Source: Bacteroidales bacterium
GTDB taxonomy: Bacteria > Bacteroidota > Bacteroidia > Bacteroidales > F082
Reading direction: 5' to 3'
NCBI GenBank assembly: GCA_017530365.1
Contig: JAFXMK010000004.1
Coordinates: 62,001 to 126,000 of the forward strand
DNA: 64,000 bases
Translations under genes and position numbers: made by a program
The notes under the pieces: generated by a model
What the model was told of the DNA's origin: nothing
Databases searched by the model: none
What the model saw: the letters and a program-made list of their open reading frames with translations, nothing else
In this document: positions 24,914 through 32,857 of the stretch, one piece after another
Numbering within the stretch: the first letter of the stretch is position 1
Layout of the letters: each line of letters begins with the position of its first letter

Positions 24914-25507
24914 ATGAAGAAGATTTGTGTGTTTTGCGGCAGCAGCATGGGATTCAACCCCGTGTACCGTGAGAAAGCCGTTGAGTTGGGGGAAACCCTG
25001 GCACATCACCGCTGCGAGCTGCTTTATGGCGCTGGCAGTGTAGGTCTGATGAAGGTCATCGCCGATGTGATGCTTGAAAACAAATGCAAAGTCACTGGCA
25101 CCATCACCCAACATTTGAAGGACATGGATGTGGGATACGATGACATCGATGAACTGATCGTGGTGGAATCGATGGCTGAAAGAAAAAAGGTACTCGAAGA
25201 CATGGCCGATGGTTTTATCGCCATGCCAGGAGGGCTAGGCACCATGGACGAGTTCTTCGAAGCCTTTGTGCTGAGCCAGCTCAGGGTGTTCGACAAACCC
25301 GTGGCACTCTATAATGTAAACGGCTTTTACGACGACATCATACGCTTCATCGACCATGCCACCAAGGAAGGCTTCATCCGCAAGGAACACGCCTACAACC
25401 TCATCATTAGCGACGACCCCATGGAACTCTTGGAGAAGATGGAGCATTTCCAGCCTACTGATGTGAAGAAATGGGTGGTGGAGATTAAGGAGCAGGTGAA
25501 AGGTTAG
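24914..25507 (+). CDS. LOG-family nucleotide 5'-monophosphate phosphoribohydrolase
   Basis: The 197-residue Rossmann-like protein (TIGR00730 type) carries the family motif PGGLGTMDEFFEA preceded by MAERKKVLEDMADGFIAM, plus CVFCGSSMG at the start. LOG proteins cleave the N-glycosidic bond of (modified) AMP and other nucleoside monophosphates; outside plants the physiological substrate is often unclear. The stop TAG lies in the first unit of a seven-copy heptad array. It is followed 64 bases on by the dCMP deaminase fusion, so a shared role in nucleotide pools is possible. Confidence 0.92.
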   Translation: MKKICVFCGSSMGFNPVYREKAVELGETLAHHRCELLYGAGSVGLMKVIADVMLENKCKVTGTITQHLKDMDVGYDDIDELIVVESMAERKKVLEDMADGFIAMPGGLGTMDEFFEAFVLSQLRVFDKPVALYNVNGFYDDIIRFIDHATKEGFIRKEHAYNLIISDDPMELLEKMEHFQPTDVKKWVVEIKEQVKG

Positions 25508-25549
25508 AGGTTAGAGGTTAAAGGTTAAAGGTTAGAGGTTAAAGGTTAG
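25501..25549 (+). repeat. Seven-copy heptad array, AGGTTAG/AGGTTAA
   Basis: Seven exact 7-base steps: AGGTTAG, AGGTTAG, AGGTTAA, AGGTTAA, AGGTTAG, AGGTTAA, AGGTTAG. The stop codon of the LOG gene (TAG, 25505-25507) is part of the first unit. This is the most regular array in the window and fills nearly the whole spacer to the deaminase gene. Confidence 0.95.
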
Positions 25550-25571
25550 GGATTTAGGAAGAATAAAAGAT

Positions 25572-26600
25572 ATGATTATTATTGGAATTACTGGGACGCT
25601 GGGAGCTGGCAAAGGCACCATCGTCGATTACTTGGTCAAAGAAAGAGACTTCGTGCATTATTCAGTGCGGGCTTTCATCACAGAAGAGATTGAAAAGCGC
25701 AGACTGGAGGTTAACCGTGACACGCTGACGGCCATGGGTAATGAGTTGAGAGCGGCGCACACGCCGAGTTACATCACCGACCAGCTTTACGAGCGCGCCA
25801 AAGCAAACGGCAAGAACGCCGTCATTGAGAGCGTACGGACCCCTGGCGAAATCGCCTCGTTGCGTCAGAAAGGCGAATTCTACCTTTTTGCTGTCGATGC
25901 CGACCGGAAGATCCGTTACGACCGCATTTACCTGCGTGGTTCTGAGACCGACCACATCGATTTCGAGACCTTCGTGGCCAACGAGGAGCGTGAGATGACC
26001 GCCACCGACCCCAACAAGCAGAACCTGGGTGAATGCATCCGCCAGGCCGACTTCGTATTCAACAACGACGGCACTATTGCAGCGTTGCACCAACAAGTGG
26101 AGAAGGTACTGACCCAGCTGCATGTCCGCCCCACCTGGGACGATTATTTCCTGAACCTTGCCGATACTGTCTCAGAGCGCGCCACCTGTGACCGTGGCCG
26201 CAGCGGCTGCGTCATTGTCAAAGACAAGCAGATTCTGGTGACTGGCTATGTCGGTTCCCCAAAAGGCCTGCCCCACTGCGACGACGTAGGCCATCTCTTC
26301 CGCAAAGTCATCCATGAGGATGGCTCCGTGACACAACACTGCGTCCGCACGGTCCATGCCGAGCAGAACGCCATCTGCCAAGCCGCCCGAAGAGGCATCG
26401 CCTTGGATGGCAGCACCCTATATTGCCGCATGACCCCATGCCGCACCTGTGCCATGCTCATCATCAACTGCGGCATCAAGCGCGTAGTGTGCGAACGCCG
26501 CTACCACGATGGTGCAGAGAGCGAGGAGATGTTCAAACAAGTGGGCATCGAGCTCGTCTATAAGTACGACGAGGTGCAGCAGTACGCAGGACAGAAATGA
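25572..26600 (+). CDS. Fusion of a P-loop nucleotide-kinase-like domain and a dCMP deaminase domain
   Basis: The 342-residue protein has two domains. Residues 1-175 look like a P-loop NMP/dephospho-CoA-kinase-type domain with Walker A GTLGAGKG (8-15). Residues about 185-335 are a zinc cytidine/deoxycytidylate deaminase with HAE (262-264) and PCRTC (289-293), that is zinc ligands H262, C290, C293 and catalytic E264, plus the CDDVGH loop seen in dCMP deaminases. dCMP deaminase makes dUMP for thymidylate synthesis. The same domain order occurs in the anti-phage deaminases DcdV/AvcD, which are longer, so either pyrimidine salvage or defence is possible. Both active sites look intact. Confidence 0.85.
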   Translation: MIIIGITGTLGAGKGTIVDYLVKERDFVHYSVRAFITEEIEKRRLEVNRDTLTAMGNELRAAHTPSYITDQLYERAKANGKNAVIESVRTPGEIASLRQKGEFYLFAVDADRKIRYDRIYLRGSETDHIDFETFVANEEREMTATDPNKQNLGECIRQADFVFNNDGTIAALHQQVEKVLTQLHVRPTWDDYFLNLADTVSERATCDRGRSGCVIVKDKQILVTGYVGSPKGLPHCDDVGHLFRKVIHEDGSVTQHCVRTVHAEQNAICQAARRGIALDGSTLYCRMTPCRTCAMLIINCGIKRVVCERRYHDGAESEEMFKQVGIELVYKYDEVQQYAGQK

Positions 26601-26641
26601 AGCTGAAAGCTGAGAGTTTTCAGCTTTCAGCTTTCAACTCA
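26598..26641. repeat. Inverted heptad arrays, AAGCTGA family, between convergent genes
   Basis: The deaminase stop TGA is followed by AGCTGAAAGCTGAGAG; after TTTTC comes AGCTTTCAGCTTTCAACT, which on the minus strand reads GTTGAAAGCTGAAAGCT right behind the TGA stop of the convergent gene. The arms share a 12-bp perfect stem (AAGCTGAAAGCT). Both genes end at the array. Confidence 0.9.
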
Positions 26642-27007
26642 CTTTCCCATTCTCTCCTCAAGAGCTTCAGTGATGCCCTTGCGCATCTTGCGAAACACGT
26701 TGGTGAAGCGGAGCACCGTGCCGTCTTTCAACTCGATCTTGAAACCTCCAAGACCATATTTTCCGTATGAGGCAATCTCGGTAAGGTCAATGCACCATGA
26801 CTTCGGAGCACCTCCAAGATCCCAAACGGTCTTGCCTTCCAAACCTGCAGGTTCCACGATGTAATACATCTTGTCTGGAGTGATGTACATGTGTCCGTTC
26901 CAAGAAGACGCACGGGTTTTGTTGAACATGGGGTCAAAGACCTCTTTCTTCACGTTGGCGAGATCAGCCACAGAGAAACTGTTTTCAAGTTCGATCATAA
27001 CATTCAT
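26639..27007 (-). CDS. Small cytoplasmic protein, possible PH-like fold
   Basis: The 122-residue protein has no signal or membrane segment. The pattern of alternating strands ending in a helix (WNGHMYITPDKMYYIVEPAG, WCIDLTEIASYGKYGLGGFK, ELKDGTVLRFTNVFRKMRKG) resembles bacterial PH/GRAM-like domains, where a strand-rich core with a 'DGTVLRF' turn is followed by a helix. No family recognised with certainty. It starts at ATG 27007 (MNVMIELEN) or three codons later. It lies 22 bases after nhaC, so it may be its cotranscribed partner. Confidence 0.6.
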   Translation of the reverse strand: MNVMIELENSFSVADLANVKKEVFDPMFNKTRASSWNGHMYITPDKMYYIVEPAGLEGKTVWDLGGAPKSWCIDLTEIASYGKYGLGGFKIELKDGTVLRFTNVFRKMRKGITEALEERMGK

Positions 27008-27029
27008 TTATTTAGGTTAAACAATCATT

Positions 27030-28604
27030 TCATATCTTTTTTCCAACGAACCGAACCATCAGCCACAGCACTGTCAAAGCGATCAGAAATGCCGCCCACG
27101 ATGGGAACCCCAACGCTGAAGGCAACACGCCCAACAAAAGAGCCACAGCCCCTACCGTTAAGGCATAAGGCATCTGGGTGCTCACATGTTGCAAGTGGTC
27201 GCATTGCGACGACAACGAACTCATGATGGTGGTATCGGAGATCGGAGAGCAATGGTCACCCATGACGGCGCCAGCCAACACAGAGGCAACCACATTGTAG
27301 AAGATCGGCAAAGCGGCTGCTTCGGCCATCCCCTGATCTTTACACAACAGCCAAGAAGCCGGCAAAATCAGAGGATAAAGGATGGCCATCGTACCCCAGG
27401 AGGTACCCGTGGAGAATCCTATCAAAGCCGCCAATACAAAGGTGATGGCAGGGACGAGCGCTGGCGACAAGGACCATTGCACCAAGAGCTGGGAAACGAA
27501 TTCCGCCGTATGCATATCCTTGGTTACCAAAGCAATCGACCAAGCCATCGTCAAGATGACAACTGCATTGAGCATCGACTTGAACCCTTCCACCGAGGCA
27601 TCCATGATTTTCGCAAACTTCACCTTACTATGAATCAACGTCACCACAATGGCAGTCAACATGGAAAGCAACGACGACCACAACAAGGCGGTATAGGAGT
27701 TGGCAGCACCGATGGTGGCAGAAAGTTTGGAGAAGAAACCTGCGTTGGGATCAGACCATACCGAAGCCTCGTAGCCCGTTATGACCAAACCCACCACCGT
27801 GCCAAAGATCAACACTAGCAAAGGAATGATAGCGTTAAGCGCACGGCCCTGCAGCTGCTCTTCTCCCAACGTTTCCTCGGCGGGAACCTGCGCTTCTCGG
27901 GCTTTCCGCTCCGCTTTGAGCATAGGTCCGAAGTCACGACCGCTCAAAATAAGCATCAATACGAAAGCCAATGTCAGAAAAGGATAGAAGCTATAGGTAA
28001 GAGAATGGAAAAACACCGAATATGACGACATCTCCAAACCCAAATGGTTGATGCCATCCTGGATATAGCTCAGCTCAGCGCCAATCCATGTGGTGATGAA
28101 GGCTACCGCAACCACAGGTGCCGAAGTGGAATCGACGATGTAAGAAAGCTTCTCCCGAGAGATGCGCAACTTGTCGGCCAATGGCCGCATGGTGTTACCT
28201 ACAACCAACGTGTTCGAATAGTCGTCGAAAAACACGCAGAGGTCCATCACAAAGGTCATCAGTTGCCCCGAGCGTGGGCCGCGAGCTCTCTTGGACAGCC
28301 AGTTGATGACACCTCGCATGCCGCCATTGACCGTGATCACCTTCACCATGCCACCAATCAGCAAGGTAAAGACAATGATCTTGACATGATCAGGATCGTA
28401 AAGCGAGCCGACGATATAGGTATCCACCACACGCAACAGTCCTCCTCCGACAGCCTCCAAGGGTCCACATCCCCCATAGATCGCCATGATGATGGTTCCC
28501 GTGAGGATGCCGAAAAACAGCGATGAAATCACCTCTCTCAGGAGCAGCGCCATGATGATGGCAACCAATGGCGGCAATATCGACATCCAAAGCGGCATAA
28601 TCAT
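27030..28604 (-). CDS. NhaC-family Na+/H+ antiporter
   Basis: The protein of about 524 residues has roughly 12 hydrophobic helices and NhaC/YfcC-type signatures such as VGGGLLRVVDTYIVGSL, VFFDDYSNTLVVGNTMRPLA and GFSTGTSWGTMAILYPLILP, then VMGDHCSPISDTTIMSS near the end. It likely exchanges Na+ (or an organic anion) for H+ across the inner membrane. A TTG at 28619 would add five codons but lies within the TATTTTTG promoter element (28617-28624), so ATG 28604 (or 28598) is the more plausible start. Confidence 0.85.
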   Translation of the reverse strand: MIMPLWMSILPPLVAIIMALLLREVISSLFFGILTGTIIMAIYGGCGPLEAVGGGLLRVVDTYIVGSLYDPDHVKIIVFTLLIGGMVKVITVNGGMRGVINWLSKRARGPRSGQLMTFVMDLCVFFDDYSNTLVVGNTMRPLADKLRISREKLSYIVDSTSAPVVAVAFITTWIGAELSYIQDGINHLGLEMSSYSVFFHSLTYSFYPFLTLAFVLMLILSGRDFGPMLKAERKAREAQVPAEETLGEEQLQGRALNAIIPLLVLIFGTVVGLVITGYEASVWSDPNAGFFSKLSATIGAANSYTALLWSSLLSMLTAIVVTLIHSKVKFAKIMDASVEGFKSMLNAVVILTMAWSIALVTKDMHTAEFVSQLLVQWSLSPALVPAITFVLAALIGFSTGTSWGTMAILYPLILPASWLLCKDQGMAEAAALPIFYNVVASVLAGAVMGDHCSPISDTTIMSSLSSQCDHLQHVSTQMPYALTVGAVALLLGVLPSALGFPSWAAFLIALTVLWLMVRFVGKKI

Positions 28605-28616
28605 CTTATTTTGGTA

Positions 28617-28624
28617 CAAAAATA
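28617..28624 (-). promoter_or_regulatory. -7 promoter element of the nhaC-like gene
   Basis: TATTTTTG on the minus strand, exact TAnnTTTG, 12 bases before ATG 28604. It excludes the upstream TTG as a start. Confidence 0.65.
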
Positions 28625-28667
28625 CAATTAATTTAACTATTTTGTCTTTTTAAATCATTTTTGATCT

Positions 28668-28675
28668 TATCTTTG
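28668..28675 (+). promoter_or_regulatory. -7 promoter element of the 28705 lipoprotein gene
   Basis: TATCTTTG, exact TAnnTTTG, 29 bases before the ATG. Confidence 0.7.
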
Positions 28676-28704
28676 CCTTAGAATTCAATTTAAATTCACC
28701 CAAT

Positions 28705-29568
28705 ATGAAAAAGATTCTACTCGCATTAACTTGCCTTGTAACCACTGTGTTTTTTGCAAGTTGCACACAAGAACAAATTGACGACTTCCTGGAAAAGAAA
28801 CCGAATGTTGCATTCGTTGAAGCCGATGGCTACATTTCTAGTAACACCAGCGTAATTGTTGGCACTGAATTGATGTTCCAAATAAAAGCATCTCCCAACT
28901 CTGGAAGCAACAGTCCACTGGCCCATATTAACTTTGCCGTCACAGACATTAATGGCCAAACCGTGAAAGACGTCAACCCCACCATTGAAGATCCAACTGG
29001 CGAAACGGTTTTCACCGAGTCCTTTACCACTGAAAAGGTTTCAACCTACGTTGTCACCGTCACTGTCACTGATGAAGCAGGGAAAGCCAATATTGCCGAA
29101 CTTACTGTCACCTACATGAATCCCGTGGTTGCCGAAATCGGAGTATTCAAAGGCAAACTGGCTATTTTAGGACGTGTCACTACCGATGGCGGGATCATTC
29201 CCGGGACCAATCCCCTTGATGAGCCGCTTGACATTAGCGATATTGTCACAAGAATCACCCTGGGTTCCGTTGATGACAACACAATCAGCGCTATGATTGA
29301 CATCGAAGGAACTCCCGTCATCTTCGAGGCGACCCAAAACGGCAATGACCTTGTATTTGACGAGTTCATTTTTAACAAGGCCATCGATCTTTATGGCGTC
29401 GAAATAGAACTAAACATCACCGTAAACATGACAGGCGTGTTAGAAAACGATGTCCTCACTTTAGACGGCACAGCCTCAGGTACAGGCATCGTCAAGGTGT
29501 TAGGAATCAACGTTCATGTAAACTTGATTGACGGCACCATTACTGGCGAGTTGGAAAAAGAAGAATAA
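28705..29568 (+). CDS. Lipoprotein with Ig-like domain
   Basis: The 287-residue protein has a lipobox (MKKILLALTCLVTTVFFASC; Cys20). Residues about 35-145 form an Ig/PKD-like beta domain ending in a typical last strand (STYVVTVTVTDEAGKANIAE, LTVTYM). Residues about 150-285 form a second beta domain with repeated ITLGSVDDNTISAMIDIEGT and DGTASGTGIVKVLGINVHVN elements, similar to lipid-binding-like calycin domains of Bacteroidales lipoproteins. Ligand unknown. Alone between its promoter and a terminator. Confidence 0.75.
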   Translation: MKKILLALTCLVTTVFFASCTQEQIDDFLEKKPNVAFVEADGYISSNTSVIVGTELMFQIKASPNSGSNSPLAHINFAVTDINGQTVKDVNPTIEDPTGETVFTESFTTEKVSTYVVTVTVTDEAGKANIAELTVTYMNPVVAEIGVFKGKLAILGRVTTDGGIIPGTNPLDEPLDISDIVTRITLGSVDDNTISAMIDIEGTPVIFEATQNGNDLVFDEFIFNKAIDLYGVEIELNITVNMTGVLENDVLTLDGTASGTGIVKVLGINVHVNLIDGTITGELEKEE

Positions 29569-29601
29569 CCTGAGACATTTACCATGATTTACCCAATCAA
29601 C

Positions 29602-29631
29602 AAAAAAACGGGCCAAAAGGTCCGTTTTTTT
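29602..29631. terminator. Bidirectional intrinsic terminator
   Basis: A608-C614 pairs with G619-T625 (ACGGGCC / GGTCCGT, one G-U) around an AAAA loop, with A7 before and T7 after. It serves both the lipoprotein gene (+, ends 29568) and the tRNA gene (-, ends 29634). Confidence 0.9.
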
Positions 29632-29633
29632 AG

Positions 29634-29705
<72 letters not shown>

Positions 29706-29720
29706 TCATGTTTCAGGCTG

Positions 29721-29728
29721 CAAAATTA
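29721..29728 (-). promoter_or_regulatory. -7 promoter element of the initiator tRNA gene
   Basis: TAATTTTG on the minus strand, exact TAnnTTTG, 15 bases before the first tRNA base. Confidence 0.7.
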
Positions 29729-29740
29729 AATAGTTTTTTG

Positions 29741-29748
29741 TATCTTTG
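29741..29748 (+). promoter_or_regulatory. -7 promoter element of era
   Basis: TATCTTTG, exact TAnnTTTG, 28 bases before the era ATG and only 12 bases from the divergent tRNA element. Confidence 0.7.
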
Positions 29749-29776
29749 CAAGCGTTTTAATGAATTTTTTTGAGTA

Positions 29777-30658
29777 ATGAACCATAAAGCAGGCTATGTC
29801 AACATTATAGGGAGGCCCAATGTGGGCAAATCAACCCTCATGAACCAACTCGTTGGAGAGAAAATCTCCATCATTACCTCCAAGGCACAGACGACAAGGC
29901 ATCGTATTCTCGGAATCGTGAACGGCGACGACTTTCAGATTGTCTTCTCCGACACACCGGGCATCATCAAAGATCCCGCCTACAAAATGCACGAAGTGAT
30001 GAACCAGTTTGTCAATGTGGCGCTCATCGATGCCGACTTAATCCTCTTCGTGGTTGATATTACCGATAAGAAAATCGAGGAAAAAACCGTTGAGAAGCTG
30101 AAGACCACCGACATTCCCGTCTTTGTCTTGATCAATAAGATTGATTTGTCAGACCAGCAAGGACTCGAACAAGCTGTGGCTTTCTGGGAGAATGAGTTGC
30201 CCAATGCCACCATCTTTCCCATCTCGGCACAGCACAACGCCAACGTACAACACGTATTCGAACAGATCCTCACCAAGTTGCCCGACTGCCCACCATACTT
30301 CCCAAAAGACGAACTTACCGACCGTTCCATGAGGTTCTTTATTACCGAGATTATCCGTGAAAAGATCCTGCTCAATTATCAACAAGAAATCCCTTACTCT
30401 GTACAGGTGGAGGTGGAGTCGTATGAAGAAACCGAACGCCATGTCCATATTCGCTCCATCATCTATGTGGCACGCGACTCCCAAAAGGCCATCATCATCG
30501 GCAAGGGCGGCGCAGCCATTAAGAAACTCGGCATGCAGGCTAGGGCTGATATCGAAGAATTCACTGGAAAGAAGATATTCCTGGAGTTGTTTGTGAAGGT
30601 AGATAAAGACTGGCGGGACAACGAACAGGAACTGAAGAGATTTGGGTATGAAGCTTAG
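29777..30658 (+). CDS. era: GTPase Era
   Basis: The 293-residue ribosome-assembly GTPase binds the 3' end of 16S rRNA. GTPase motifs: GRPNVGKST (G1), the effector threonine region TRHRILG, DTPG (G3), NKID (G4), SAQ (G5). A C-terminal KH domain (about 200-290) has the loop IIIGKGGAAIKKLG that binds RNA. It is followed by der with only a heptad array and der's promoter between, and preceded by the initiator tRNA, so translation-related genes cluster here. Confidence 0.97.
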   Translation: MNHKAGYVNIIGRPNVGKSTLMNQLVGEKISIITSKAQTTRHRILGIVNGDDFQIVFSDTPGIIKDPAYKMHEVMNQFVNVALIDADLILFVVDITDKKIEEKTVEKLKTTDIPVFVLINKIDLSDQQGLEQAVAFWENELPNATIFPISAQHNANVQHVFEQILTKLPDCPPYFPKDELTDRSMRFFITEIIREKILLNYQQEIPYSVQVEVESYEETERHVHIRSIIYVARDSQKAIIIGKGGAAIKKLGMQARADIEEFTGKKIFLELFVKVDKDWRDNEQELKRFGYEA

Positions 30659-30685
30659 TTAGTGAGGAGTTAGGAGTTAGGAGTA
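30656..30685 (+). repeat. Heptad array, GTTAGGA family, after era
   Basis: From the era stop TAG: TTAGTGAGGAGTTAGGAG then TTAGGAG, three to four units of G(T)TAGGA/GTGAGGA type on the sense strand, ending just before the der promoter. Confidence 0.8.
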
Positions 30686-30691
30686 ATTTCG

Positions 30692-30699
30692 TATTTTTG
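30692..30699 (+). promoter_or_regulatory. -7 promoter element of der
   Basis: TATTTTTG, exact TAnnTTTG, 19 bases before the ATG at 30719; suggests der has its own promoter in addition to any read-through from era. Confidence 0.65.
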
Positions 30700-30718
30700 C
30701 AGCCAAAAAAAAGAAAAG

Positions 30719-32026
30719 ATGTCAAACATTGTAGCAATCGTAGGCCGCCCTAACGTGGGCAAATCAACCTTGTTCAACCGCATGCTGAAGCAGCGTCAAG
30801 CCATTGTGGAAGAGACCAGTGGTGTGACGCGTGACCGGCATTATGGCAAAAGCGACTGGAACGGAAAAGAGTTTACCGTAATCGACACTGGTGGATATGT
30901 AATTGGTTCAGACGACATATTCGAGGAAGAGATTCGCAAGCAAGTGGATCTTGCCATCGACGAAGCCGATGTCATTGTATTCGTGGTCAACGGCAGAGAT
31001 GGCCTACATGTGCTGGATGAAGACGTGGCCGTTATTTTGCGTCAGCAGAAGAAACCCGTGCTACTCGCCGTGAACAAGATCGATGAGCCTAACAAAGAGC
31101 TTTTGGCCAGCGAGTTCTATGCCTTGGGACTGGGAGAGCCCTACCCCATCTCGGCCATGACAGGCTCAGGCACGGGTGATTTGTTGGACAAGGTCTGCGA
31201 ACTGCTCCCCAGCGACACCACGGATTTCGACACCTCACTGCCACGTTTCACCGTCGTGGGTCGTCCCAATGTTGGCAAGTCGTCCCTCATCAACGCTTTC
31301 CTCGGAACCGACCGCCACATTGTGACCGACATCGCCGGCACCACCCGCGATACCAACGACACCCGCTACAACGCCTTCGGCATGGACTTCATGCTTGTGG
31401 ATACCGCCGGACTCCGCAAGAAGAGCAAGGTGGAAGAAGACATCGAGTTCTATTCTGTGATGCGCTCCATCCGTGCCATTGAGAACTGCGACGTTGCCAT
31501 CCTGATGATCGACGCACAGAACGGCTTCGAAGCACAGGACATGAACATCCTCCGCCTCATTGAGAAGAACCGCAAAGGCCTTGTGGTTGTCGTGAACAAA
31601 TGGGACCTTATCGAGAAAGACTCCAACACCCACCTCGCTTATGAACAGGCAATCCGCGCCAAGACCGCACCGTTCACCGACTACCCAATCATTTTTACAT
31701 CGGCTATCAACAAGCAACGCATCTTCAAAGTGCTGGAGACTGCCCACCAGGTCTATGAAAACCGCGAACGCCGCATTCCAGTCCGCGAGTTGAACGATGT
31801 CATGCTGGAGATCATCGGCTCCGTGCCACCTCCGACAGCATCACGCGGCCGTTACGTACGCATCAAATACATCACCCAACTCAAGAGTGTTTTCCCGCAG
31901 TTCATCTTCTTCTGCAACCTCCCAAAAGACGTGAAAGAGTCGTATGAACGTTTCCTGGAAAACAAAATCCGAGAAAATTGGGACTTTACAGGGGTACCTA
32001 TCCAAATGATTTTTAAGGAGAAGTAA
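30719..32026 (+). CDS. der: GTPase Der (EngA)
   Basis: The 435-residue protein has two tandem GTPase domains and a C-terminal KH-like domain, acting in 50S subunit assembly. Domain 1: [17 protein letters not shown] (about 1-165). Domain 2: [17 protein letters not shown] (about 175-345). The C-terminal part (about 350-435) includes [15 protein letters not shown] and [18 protein letters not shown]. The last codons and stop (GAGAAGTAA) merge into a GAAGTAA heptad array. Confidence 0.97.
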   Translation: MSNIVAIVGRPNVGKSTLFNRMLKQRQAIVEETSGVTRDRHYGKSDWNGKEFTVIDTGGYVIGSDDIFEEEIRKQVDLAIDEADVIVFVVNGRDGLHVLDEDVAVILRQQKKPVLLAVNKIDEPNKELLASEFYALGLGEPYPISAMTGSGTGDLLDKVCELLPSDTTDFDTSLPRFTVVGRPNVGKSSLINAFLGTDRHIVTDIAGTTRDTNDTRYNAFGMDFMLVDTAGLRKKSKVEEDIEFYSVMRSIRAIENCDVAILMIDAQNGFEAQDMNILRLIEKNRKGLVVVVNKWDLIEKDSNTHLAYEQAIRAKTAPFTDYPIIFTSAINKQRIFKVLETAHQVYENRERRIPVRELNDVMLEIIGSVPPPTASRGRYVRIKYITQLKSVFPQFIFFCNLPKDVKESYERFLENKIRENWDFTGVPIQMIFKEK

Positions 32027-32050
32027 GAAGATAGAAGCAAGGAGAAAGGA
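32018..32050 (+). repeat. Heptad array, GAAGTAA family, der to Hsp15-like gene
   Basis: The sense strand reads GGAGAAGTAAGAAGATAG then AAGCAAGGAGAAAGG; the der stop TAA is inside the first unit and the next ATG follows the last. Degenerate, about four units. Confidence 0.65.
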
Positions 32051-32434
32051 ATGGAATCAGAAGGTGTCAGAATGGACAAATGGCTATGGGCGGCACGGCT
32101 TTTCAAGACACGTGCCATTGCCACCGATGCCATCAAAGGAGGAAAGGTCAAGATGGATGACGCTCCGGTCAAACCTTCGAGAGATGTTAAAGAAGGCGAT
32201 ATCATCCAAGTGCAGATTGAACAGCTGCACAAAGTGGTTCAAGTCAAAACAGTGATAAAAAACCGAGTGCCCGCCAAGATGGTTCCCGAGGTCTATACCG
32301 ATCTTACCCCAAAAGAAGAATACGAGCGCATTGAATTCATGCACGCCTATAAAGGCGAATACCGTGATCGTGGAGCAGGACGCCCCACCAAGAAAGAGCG
32401 AAGGATGATTGAGAAGATCAAAGAAGAGTACTAA
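32051..32434 (+). CDS. hslR: S4-domain RNA-binding protein, Hsp15 family
   Basis: The 127-residue protein has an S4 domain (about 8-70: RMDKWLWAARLFKTRAIATD, KGGKVKMDDAPVKPSRDVKE) and a basic tail ending in GRPTKKERRMIEKIK. Hsp15 binds 50S subunits carrying stalled nascent chains so they can be recycled. Start: ATG 32051 (MESEGVRMDKW) is taken, but the internal ATG eight codons on (MDKWLW) is the more usual family start. Located directly after der, so likely cotranscribed. Confidence 0.85.
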   Translation: MESEGVRMDKWLWAARLFKTRAIATDAIKGGKVKMDDAPVKPSRDVKEGDIIQVQIEQLHKVVQVKTVIKNRVPAKMVPEVYTDLTPKEEYERIEFMHAYKGEYRDRGAGRPTKKERRMIEKIKEEY

Positions 32435-32436
32435 TC

Positions 32437-32847
32437 TTAATAGTTCTTTCTGTCAGTCTCATAGCCCTGTTCATCATAAAAAAACCATTCGCCAATCTTT
32501 TTCCCGTCTTTATATTGTCCTTTCATGAAAAGATTACCGTTTTCATGATATACCATAGCTTCTCCTGTCCGAATGCCGTTTTCAAAATAACCAGTACTCT
32601 GGACTTTTCCGTCCGGAAAATATGATTTCCATTCACCGAAACGCTTGTCATTCTTCATCCCGCCTTCCATCTTTACAGCACCGTTTTCATAGAACTGCAC
32701 CTCACGCACACATTCATTCTTTTTGTTGACATAGTGCAGACAAGCAGACTGTCCATTGTCGTACGACTGGACCACTTCCTCTTTCAATTGGTCACCACAG
32801 GAAGTCAAGGCAATAAATAAAAAAGCAAATAGAAACAGTTTTTTCAT
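32437..32847 (-). CDS. MORN/YwqK-like repeat lipoprotein
   Basis: The 136-residue protein has a lipobox (MKKLFLFAFLFIALTSC). The mature part holds about four repeats of the MORN-like type seen in YwqK-family proteins: FYENGAVKMEGGMKNDKRFG, YFPDGKVQSTGYFENGIRTG, YHENGNLFMKGQYKDGKKIG, ending EWFFYDEQGYET. The YwqK family is often labelled 'antitoxin', but no toxin gene is nearby. The frame runs further upstream, into pyrC, but ATG 32847 gives a complete lipoprotein signal. It ends 2 bases from the convergent Hsp15-like gene. Confidence 0.8.
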   Translation of the reverse strand: MKKLFLFAFLFIALTSCGDQLKEEVVQSYDNGQSACLHYVNKKNECVREVQFYENGAVKMEGGMKNDKRFGEWKSYFPDGKVQSTGYFENGIRTGEAMVYHENGNLFMKGQYKDGKKIGEWFFYDEQGYETDRKNY

Positions 32848-32857
32848 ATTGTGAATT

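Noticed and set aside
25501..25549. Heptad arrays as a CRISPR array
   Set aside because: Units are 7 bases without spacers and there are no cas genes.
32437..32847. Toxin-antitoxin system from the YwqK label
   Set aside because: The protein is a MORN-type repeat lipoprotein and no toxin gene is adjacent; the family name is historical.
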